DNA of 64,000 nucleotides from Hyaloraphidium curvatum. Taxonomy: Eukaryota; Monoblepharomycota; Hyaloraphidiomycetes; Hyaloraphidiales; Hyaloraphidiaceae. This document shows positions 57,609 to 64,000 of the stretch, piece after piece. The position numbers and the translations under genes were made by a program. The first letter of the stretch is position 1, and each line of letters opens with the position of its first letter. The notes below the pieces were generated by a model. It saw only the letters and a list, made by a program, of their open reading frames with translations, did no database searches and was not told the DNA's origin. The stretch lies in NCBI GenBank assembly GCA_025558095.1, contig JAIVFI010000038.1:186001-250000 (forward strand), written 5' to 3'.

Positions 57609-58979
57609 CTACGCATCCGGCTTCGGAGCCAAGTCCTGGGCCAGCCACAGCGCAAGCTCGCGCAGCTCCGTCGTAGCTTCAGGGGGAGCCACCAGCTGCG
57701 GATCATGCTTGCTCAGAGGACGCGTGAGCCTGCTGATGTGTGCGTGCCTCATCTGCCGCGCATGGATCTGGTCCCCGACATTCGACGTCTTCGTCGCGCC
57801 CGAGGGCCGGGAAGACGAGCTTTGATCGTCCCAGGTTTGCGACTTCGTAGGCGTCGGGGCCGAGGTCGACGAGACAGCGGAGAATGATTGCGTTCCAAGG
57901 TCCGCGGGCGAGACAGGAGACCGAGGAGAGGATGGGCTCATCGGCTCGCCACCATCGGGGCCACCGCGCAGAGATTCCGCGTCGCTCTCTTCGTCGTAGA
58001 AGGATTCGGCCCCGGTCATCCGTGATGGGGTCGCGCTGTACTGCGAGGCGCCGTCGTAGAAGTCATCCGGGGATCCGGGAGTCTGGGCAGGGTACCCGTA
58101 GCTGTCAAAGTGCGGGGGCTCGAACTTCATGTCGATCTCCATCTGCTTCTTGCGCCGTTTCATGAAGTAGTACGCCAATCCGGACGTCGTGAGGACCTGC
58201 AGTTCGGTTCGGGGTCAGCAACGACGGCAGGGAATGTCGGCACAGCAACACCAACCGCAGCAATGAGCAGCGTGACGAGAGTGATGAGGGTGATTCTGTC
58301 GCTGGTCATGAAGGCATCGCTCTGACCGGGTGCGGAGAGGACCCTCGTGGGGCTGTAGGTGGCGTAGTAGATTCCGTACGGGTAGCGAGTGGTCGTGGTC
58401 GCGGTGCTCGTCGCATTGACCCCGTGCGGCTCGATGATGTAGATGCCCGAATCCTGGGTCTCCGCCGGCCCAGTCGGCGTCTCGCTCGAAGGCGTCGTGG
58501 CATCGGGCGGTGGAGCAGCTGCTTTAGCACCTGGGAAGAACACCGATCAGTCACCATGCATCCAAACGGGAGGCGACACGAAATGGCCTACCTCCGTTCC
58601 ACGAGGTGTCCAGCGGGACCCCAGCACGGGAATCCGTGGCCGTCAGGCACCATCCCTGGGTGTACGACCGGCAGGCCTGGCCCGAGAACCCGTTGAAGGT
58701 GCTCGGCGCCTCGGACCACGACACCACGATGGTGCACGAAGAGTCCGCATAGAACGAGCACCGCAGCCGGTCCGGCCCGGCACACTGGTATCCGCCTCCG
58801 AGTGCTCGGACGGCGACGTACATCATGTTGTCGGCATCGATGCACCGCCATACCGAGGGGCGGGCCGCGGCCGTTGTGGCCGCGGCGGCCGGAGCATTGC
58901 TCGTGGCCGGGGCATTGCCCGTCGCCAATGCAGGGGCCGTCGCCAGGGCAGTGCCCGTCGCGGTCGGCCTCAGTGCCAT
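57609..58979 (-). CDS. Single-pass surface protein, Cys-rich ectodomain and Ser/Pro-rich tail
   Basis: Three exons. Exon 1 starts at MALRPTATGTALATAPALAT (upstream in-frame Mets exist to 59288) and is Thr/Ala-rich, then RPSVWRCIDADNMMYVAVRA, YQCAGPDRLRCSFYADSSCT and GFSGQACRSYTQGWC, six or more cysteines. A 70-nt intron joins NG to GAKAAAPPPDATTPSSETPT, a Thr/Ser/Pro stalk. Exon 2 ends in a membrane segment; a 56-nt intron in it (GTTGGT to ACTGCAG) gives ITLITLVTLLIAAVLTTSGL before AYYFMKRRKKQMEIDMKF. The cytoplasmic tail of about 170 residues is rich in Ser, Pro and acidic residues. No signal peptide is obvious at the chosen start, so the real N-terminus may lie in an exon I missed. Not recognised; receptor-like layout only. 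Confidence 0.6.
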
Positions 58980-59297
58980 GGCGGGAAGCTGCCGCCGCTG
59001 GCGAAACCGCGGGCCGCCGGGCCCGGCCGACGCCGGCGGACGGGGATTCGTCCCACGGCCAACCGAGGCGACGAGAGCCCCGCGACCGCCCGGGCAAGCT
59101 GCACGGTCTTCTTGGCCGGCAGTGCAGGAGGTGTGCGGGGCGAAGCGATGCCAGAATTGCCGAATGCGGCTCCCCCGTCCCCCGCAAACCATCAAAGGTC
59201 CCCCGCGCACTAAGGCACTAAGCGCACGGTGATAGGCGAAACCGCGGATACCAACGCTAAGCCCATCGTTCACACACAAACCCGACACCGGACCACG

Positions 59298-59652
59298 ATG
59301 GCGACGTTCTGGCGCGCAGCGGGCCTGAGGTGATTACAGCAGATTGCGCCGGGAGCGCCGCGGGCGCCCGGCCCCGCCGCCGCGCCTCGAGCACCGGAGC
59401 CAACGCCACGCCGTCCGCGCCACGCAGCTACATCCAATACGTGACCATCGCCGCCCGTTGCGTGCGCCTCTCGCTCAAGGAGGAGTTCCGGGTGGTCGCC
59501 ATGAGGCGGCAGGAGACCGTCGCCAAGGCGGCGGTGTGGGCCGACGGGAAGATGGGCGAAAACGTGGGTCCGCGGCTCGCGCTGCCATGCGCCGCTGACA
59601 TCCGGCCGCCATCCAGAAATTCATCAGCTCCGAGGCGGAAGCGTCGTCTTAG
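59298..59652 (+). CDS. ATP5E: ATP synthase subunit epsilon, mitochondrial
   Basis: Smallest central-stalk subunit of F1 in the mitochondrial ATP synthase. Three exons. Exon 1 gives MATFWRAAGL, then a 101-nt intron (59330 to CACGCAG at 59430) leads to SYIQYVTIAARCVRLSLKEE. This matches WRxAGLSYIxYxxIxAxxxRxxLKxxF exactly. Exon 2 continues FRVVAMRRQETVAKAAVWAD, and a last intron ends at 59617 with KFISSEAEASS. About 65 residues, normal for the subunit. It diverges from the surface-protein gene. Confidence 0.92.
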
Positions 59653-60010
59653 GGACCCGTGTTTGCCGGCGGGGCCGGGATGGGCGCCCGGCCGTGAATA
59701 CAGGCCGGACTCGCCGTTCGCCGGCTCCGCGCCTCGCTCTGCACGCGGCCTTTTCTATTCTTGTCCAGAGCTTGACGGTGGAGAAGGTGCGCCAGGCGAT
59801 CTCTAGCTTAAAGACGCTGGAGCCTCGTGGAGCTGGGGTGCACGGAGAGGAGGTCTGCCTCGTCCTCGTCGTCTGTCCGGTCCCTCTTGGACCTAGCCAT
59901 GACGAGCCCGCCGGTCCTTCGCCCGATTTAGTAGGTTGGCAATATCGCCGGCAGGATACAGAAGCGCTTCGGGTGCAGCAAAAGAGCCATATCTTCCAGA
60001 CTGTACATGC
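59653..60010. other. Region between ATP5E and uL13, convergent
   Basis: About 360 bases between converging genes. On the minus strand near 59785-59895 a short open stretch reads MARSKRDRTDDEDEADLLSV and another frame carries FKLEIAWRTFSTVKLWTRIE, but neither gives a complete gene and I do not annotate one. Otherwise I see nothing. Confidence 0.4.
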
Positions 60011-60770
60011 TCAGTATCCGAAGTCGGCGAGCTTCTGCTTCACGACCTGCATGCCCTCGCCGGCCGCGTCCTCCGCCTTCTTTGCTGCCCGGAGCGACGC
60101 CTTCTTCTGCTTGTAGAACTCTGCGCTGCGCACCTTGCGCTTCTCCTCCAGCTTGGCCACCACGCCCTCGTACTTCCAGCCCATCTCGGTGCTCAGCCTC
60201 TTGAGCGTGCAGAACTTCCGGCCGGGCTTCAGACGCAGGACGCGCAGGGCCTCGGGCACGACCATGCGGTGCTCCTTGTCGTACGGCGGCGGCACGCCCT
60301 CAAAGACCTTCAGCCTCTCCATGGCAGCCTCCCCGCGCGGCGTCTTGTGGGGCAGCATGCCGCGGACGGTGCGGGCAAAGATCCTCGACGGTGCGCGGAA
60401 GTGGTACGGGCCGCGGCTGGGGTTGTGGATCATGCGCTTGCGCAGGAAGTTGAGGTACTTGACTGTTGGAGGGCGGCGCGGCGTCAGCCCGGCCCGGCGT
60501 GCCCGCGGGTGCCGCGCGACTACTCACGCTTGGCACGGTAGAAGCTGCCGCTCATGTTTATCTCCTCCGCCCTCACGACGACGACGCTCTTCCCCTTGAG
60601 GAGCTGCTTGGCGACGATGGACGCCAGCCGGCCCAGGAGGTGGCCCTTGCCATCGACGACGACGTACTGCACAGTCCGATGCGGGAACAAGGAACCGTCA
60701 GCCTCCAGCTTCCAGCACGGCCCCCGGGGAGGCCGGACGAGGGGACACCAACGCGTCTCTTGTACGGCAT
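60011..60770 (-). CDS. RPL13A: Ribosomal protein uL13 (L13a / L16)
   Basis: Large-subunit ribosomal protein. Exon 1 gives MPYKRR, then an intron of about 90 nt (donor GTTGGT, acceptor TGTGCAG) joins to [20 protein letters not shown], with [18 protein letters not shown] next. After a further intron come [100 protein letters not shown] and an Ala/Lys-rich end DFGY. Motifs are those of eukaryotic L13a along the whole length. The first-exon junction is the least certain; the second intron is clear near 60463-60530. Confidence 0.95.
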
Positions 60771-61116
60771 TTTGGTTCCGCCGGCTGATAGAGAGAGGAG
60801 AAAATGGCACAGCAGGGCAGTCCGATGATCCAGAGAGAGTGGTGGGAGCCGTCAACGGGAGCAGAGAAGCGGCGGGGAGAGATGGCGGGCCAGCAGCAGG
60901 TTGGTCCGCGCAGAGCGTCGCCGGGTCCGCCGCACGAAGGGGACAGCGGGCACGGGCAGGGCACCGGGACTCGTCAGACCGTTCGCCGAGCAGCCCGCAG
61001 CGCCGCAGCCCACCGATGCAGCCGAGCAGAGGGAGGGAGTGGCGAGTGGGATGCGCAGCGGGTTTGTCGATTCGCCGCGATGACCCTGGGTTGGGGAAAG
61101 GGGTTGCTCGGGAACG
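60771..61116. other. Region upstream of uL13
   Basis: About 345 bases, probably the uL13 promoter and the start of a weakly supported plus-strand reading frame. It is rich in G-runs (tgatagagagagg, ggagcagagaagcggcgggg). No conserved promoter element is claimed. Confidence 0.4.
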
Positions 61117-61668
61117 ATGCAGCGGGCCCCGCACCCCGCGTGGCTCCGTTCGGAGCGTGTCGAGCGGGCGGCGCTGGAAAAGGCGTTTGCGCCTGTGGAG
61201 CTCGCGGAGCGGACGCGGCTGGACCGCATCCTGGAGGCGCGGCTGCGCGTGCGCGGCGCCCCACCCGACGCCGCATCCGACCCCGCCCTCCAGCCTGCCG
61301 CGGACGGCTCCCGCCGGTCGAGTTTCCCTCTTTTCCACGGTCTCGGCCCCATCGATGTCAGCGCCGCGGATCCGGAGCTGGGCCGCGACGGGAGGCAGGG
61401 CCGCCGGGACGAGGCCTGGGAGGTGGACGAGGCTACAGAGGCCCGGCGCAAGCTCGAGTTCGAGAGCATCGCCGTGACCGGCTGGGACATCGTGGCCGCG
61501 TCGTCGGACCCCTGGGCCGGAAGCTACCGCGCGCGCGTGGTCGTCGTGCCGGCCAAGGCACCGCGCGCCAAGCGTCGCCAGCGTCCCCGGCAAAGGACCA
61601 GGCGCGCTGCCAAGCTGCAGCGCGCTAGAGGGACCTCGTTGCAGTTCAAGCGGGGCCGCGGGCGTTGA
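61117..61668 (+). CDS. Hypothetical protein, basic C-terminus
   Basis: Open frame of 183 codons starting [20 protein letters not shown] and ending LQFKRGRGR. Helical, charged N-terminus ([20 protein letters not shown]), a middle with [20 protein letters not shown] and a Lys/Arg-rich end. No family recognised. It could be a real small gene, or a chance frame in GC-rich DNA; antisense frames are also open here, so I rate it low. Confidence 0.35.
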   Translation: MQRAPHPAWLRSERVERAALEKAFAPVELAERTRLDRILEARLRVRGAPPDAASDPALQPAADGSRRSSFPLFHGLGPIDVSAADPELGRDGRQGRRDEAWEVDEATEARRKLEFESIAVTGWDIVAASSDPWAGSYRARVVVVPAKAPRAKRRQRPRQRTRRAAKLQRARGTSLQFKRGRGR

Positions 61669-61733
61669 GGCTCTCAATGGCTTGACGCACACGACGTACA
61701 ACTCTGTCAACGCGCCTCGCAACAGCAGTCAGT

Positions 61734-62375
61734 TCACGCCGACGCAGGCTGACGTCCAGGCGTCGCCGGCTGCGTTGCGCTCCGCGACGACGATCCCCTC
61801 GACAGCGCGAGCATGAGCGACTGTATCAGGGACCTCCTCCTCAGCGAAACGACGTTGCTGACGGGCGACATCGCCAGCGAGCGCGTGCCGTGGCTCCCCG
61901 TGGACGGCTCGGAACCCTCGGAGAAGCAATCGGCGTCCTGCTGCACCGCTTCGTCCAGGAACGATGCGCCCGAGGTGGCGGTCGCCACGTCGACAGGGGG
62001 TCCGGGATCGATCGCCAGGTGGTCCTGCTGGAACCTGCTTTCGGGATCCACGGTCGTCTGCGTTTGCGTGGTCGAAGAGAGCCAGCTGTGCGGTCTCTCG
62101 GCCTCGGGCGGCACGGAGCGCGACCTGTACCTCCCGACGGCGGGCTCGCGCGGGGTGGGCGGGCCGCCGCGGTCCGAAGACTGCTGGCGCTGTCGCGAAC
62201 CCGGCATGGAAGGTGGCCTCGTCATGTCCGCTCCGTTGGCCGTATGGGATGTTCGGCGAGCGCATCCCGCAGGTTCATGTGCTTGCGGCGGGCGCCGGGG
62301 AGCGGCGTGGCTGGTCGACGGTCTCTTCGGAGGCCGCGGACGTTTCCGTGCGGAAACGGACAGTCTGGCGAGCAT
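61734..62375 (-). CDS. Hypothetical protein, Ser/Pro/Arg-rich
   Basis: Minus-strand open frame from MLARLSVSARKRPRPPKRPS to PATPGRQPASA. Low-complexity and basic N-terminus, then a more ordered part AIDPGPPVDVATATSGASFL and SLAMSPVSNVVSLRRRSLIQ. No domain recognised. An overlapping plus-strand frame (61813-62400) is Cys-rich and looks less like a protein, so I prefer this strand, with little certainty. It may be the 3' part of a longer spliced gene. Confidence 0.35.
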   Translation of the reverse strand: MLARLSVSARKRPRPPKRPSTSHAAPRRPPQAHEPAGCARRTSHTANGADMTRPPSMPGSRQRQQSSDRGGPPTPREPAVGRYRSRSVPPEAERPHSWLSSTTQTQTTVDPESRFQQDHLAIDPGPPVDVATATSGASFLDEAVQQDADCFSEGSEPSTGSHGTRSLAMSPVSNVVSLRRRSLIQSLMLALSRGSSSRSATQPATPGRQPASA

Positions 62376-62459
62376 GTCTCCGAGATACGTCTCCGCATAG
62401 AGCGGTCGCTGGGGCAGATGGCGGAATCATGATCCTGCTCGAGTTTTCCGCGAGAAAGG

Positions 62460-63002
62460 TCAGAACCGACCGACCTTGCTGTTCGTGGGAAGCTTGCCGA
62501 TCTTCCGAGATGCCCTTGCTCGTCTTTCTTGCTCCTCCGTTATCTGCCGCCGGAGTTTGGCACCGTCCCGCATGCCGGAGGGGCGTAGCCTCACCTCGCG
62601 AACGAGCGCCGCGCTCTCCACCTCGGTCCGCTTCCGCGCCGCCTCATCCTTCCGATCCAGCGCCAGCTCCCGCTCGAGGTAGTCCCGCGAGCTCACGACG
62701 TTGTCCGCCGAGTCGATCTGCCCGGAATTGCACTCAGAATTGCGAGACGCAACCGGGAAAGGCCCGACCCACGAAGCCCTGCCGCCTCAGGTGCCTCCTC
62801 GTGACCGGCGAGCTGAAAAAGTCCTGCAAGATGATGATGCTTTACATCCACGCTCGTGGCCCTTCTCCTTGCGTGCAGCTACCGTGAGGCCAGCATCCGC
62901 GAGCGCATCGTAGCTGTCGGCTGAGCGGCTGCGGGCCAGTCTCTTCAGGTTCCCGTCGTAGATGAGCTCCCTGCGGCGGATGTCCCGATCTCGGGCATCC
63001 AT
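62460..63002 (-). CDS. Small basic coiled-coil protein, unknown family
   Basis: Three exons joined by clean GT-AG introns. Exon 1: MDARDRDIRRRELIYDGNLK, ending ALADAGLT. Exon 2: DFFSSPVTRRHLRRQGF. Exon 3: IDSADNVVSSRDYLERELAL, ending IGKLPTNSKVGRF. Total about 140 residues, strongly charged, with an uninterrupted helical Arg/Glu-rich stretch. A Met at 63110 would extend the N-terminus by 36 codons. Both introns keep phase 0 and the joined protein has no stop, so I believe the gene. Function not recognised. It diverges from squalene synthase with about 190 bases between starts. Confidence 0.65.
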
Positions 63003-63190
63003 GAGGCCGTTGCCGGGGTCTTCCAAGGCGGAGGCGTTTGGCTCGATGGACCTCAGTTTCACCGCCCGAGTTGGGCTGGCGGCGTCGGCCCACTCCCGAC
63101 CGCCACCCACCTCGTTCCCGTCCCCTGGCCAGGCTCTGCAGAGCCTTTCAAGGACATTAGGACCTTCGCCGCCTGCTGCAGCTCGCCGCG

Positions 63191-64000
63191 ATGGCCAGCA
63201 CGCTCGTGGACTCGCTGCTGCACCCCGTCGAGCTCGTCTCGCTCGTGCGCTTCCTGCTCTCGCCCGACCCCGCGGCCGGGTACAGCAAGGAGCCCAAGGA
63301 CGAGGCCGACACCTACGCCTGGTGCTACTATTTCCTGAACATGACCTCGCGCTCGTTCGCGCGGGTGATCCAGACCCTGAACGAGGAGCTGCGGCACCCG
63401 GTCTGCATCTTCTACCTCGTCCTGCGCGGGCTCGACACCGTCGAGGACGACATGACGCTGGACCTGCCCCGGAAAGTGGAGATTCTGGGCTCCTTCCACA
63501 AGCTCATCTACCAGAAGGGATGGACGTTCGATGAGAACGGGCCGAACGAGAAGGACCGCATGCTCCTCGTCCGCTTCGACACCGTCATTACCGAGTTCCT
63601 GAAGCTCGATGCAAAGTGAGCTTCGGGCGCTGTAGCTGCGCCTGGCAGGAGCATCCGTGCTAACGCAACTGCTTCCAGATACCAGACCGTCATTGCCGAC
63701 ATCTGCCAGCGGATGGCCAAGGGGATGATCGACTTTGTCAGCGGCAAGACGGTCGAGACTCTGGACGACTACAACCTCTACACGCACTACGTAGCGGGGC
63801 TGGTCGGGCTCGGCCTGACGGACCTCTTTCTCGCCAGCAATCTGGAGCCGGACCTCGCGGCCCTCAGCGAGGTTGGTTCGCGCCTCTGGGCTGTCAGAAG
63901 TGCTCGCTAACTTGCTCTGAAGGAACATCGGTACCGGCTGGCAAACTCGATGGGCCTGTTCCTGCAAAAGGTCAACATCACGCGCGACTTCACGGAGGAC
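63191..64000 (+). CDS. ERG9: Squalene synthase (3' end beyond window)
   Basis: ER membrane enzyme joining two farnesyl diphosphates to squalene, the first committed sterol step. Start [40 protein letters not shown] and [17 protein letters not shown] (first Asp-rich motif DTVEDD), then [21 protein letters not shown] second exon starts near 63681 with [20 protein letters not shown], and [20 protein letters not shown] leads toward the second Asp-rich region, which continues in a third exon ([20 protein letters not shown]) cut by the window edge. The C-terminal membrane anchor is therefore not visible. Introns near 63618-63680 and 63870-63923. Confidence 0.95.

Noticed and set aside
60520..61722. 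400-codon minus-strand frame across uL13
   Set aside because: Only its last part, containing [15 protein letters not shown], is coding; the rest is upstream of the ribosomal protein start.
61813..62400. Plus-strand Cys-rich frame of 195 codons
   Set aside because: Composition (Cys, Trp, Gly) is that of a chance antisense frame; the minus strand is marginally better.

Overview
The window is nuclear DNA from a eukaryote. Nearly every gene is interrupted by short GT-AG introns of about 50-90 nt, genes sit tens to a few hundred bases apart on both strands, and there is no operon structure or Shine-Dalgarno pattern. The best fit is an early-diverging, flagellated (zoosporic, chytrid-like) fungus. 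It has a full-length axonemal outer-arm dynein heavy chain, so it makes motile flagella. It also has class II fructose-bisphosphate aldolase, class II DAHP synthase, squalene synthase and a C-4 sterol methyl oxidase, a membrane-SH3 protein that recalls fungal Sho1, and an MT-A70 methyltransferase of the kind linked to adenine methylation in basal fungi, ciliates and algae. This placement is an inference; another flagellated opisthokont or protist is possible.

Layout. 1-1259 (-) class II aldolase, cut by the window edge, diverging from 1499-2902 (+) lactate dehydrogenase. 3094-3495 (+) DPM3. 3913-6590 (+) glutamate-cysteine ligase. 6719-8493 (-) UBA3, the NEDD8 E1 subunit. 8619-23072 (+) axonemal dynein heavy chain, whose middle is one uninterrupted exon of about 9 kb. 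23398-25948 (+) NDC80. 25988-27682 (-) ERGIC3/Erv46. 27850-28686 (+) MCTS1. 28734-29181 (-) C1D/Rrp47. 29258-29940 (+) AK6/Fap7. 29989-31194 (-) six-pass membrane protein with a C-terminal SH3 domain. 31417-34053 (+) STRIP/Far11. 34028-38738 (-) URB2/Npa2-like. 38854-40203 (+) DAHP synthase. 40238-41619 (-) ZC3H14/Nab2-like. 41734-42770 (+) DPM1. 43013-44437 (+) disordered protein with a PP1-docking motif. 44505-46256 (-) MT-A70 methyltransferase. 46538-48263 (+) PKA catalytic subunit. 48388-49926 (-) XRCC2-like. 50461-51736 (+) C-4 methylsterol oxidase. 51967-54950 (+) AFG2/SPATA5. 55029-55991 (+) short-chain dehydrogenase. 56070-57252 (-) membrane-anchored SGNH hydrolase. 57609-58979 (-) single-pass surface protein. 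59298-59652 (+) ATP synthase epsilon. 60011-60770 (-) ribosomal protein uL13. 61117-62375 two weak hypothetical genes. 62460-63002 (-) small basic coiled-coil protein. 63191 to the end (+) squalene synthase, cut by the window edge.

Functional themes: ribosome assembly and translation (URB2, AFG2, AK6, C1D, MCTS1, uL13), ER glycosylation and traffic (DPM1, DPM3, ERGIC3), sterol synthesis (squalene synthase, methyl oxidase, possibly the dehydrogenase), signalling by phosphorylation (PKA, STRIP, the PP1-docking protein), cell division and repair (NDC80, XRCC2-like), and central metabolism. These look like ordinary housekeeping neighbours, not one functional cluster. The items most worth a second look are the MT-A70 protein with DPPL in place of DPPW, the giant intronless dynein exon with its lower GC, the six-pass SH3 protein, and the XRCC2-like protein with a large insert. 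No tRNA, rRNA, transposon, CRISPR array or long repeat was found. Exon ends were inferred by eye from protein-family alignment and splice consensus.
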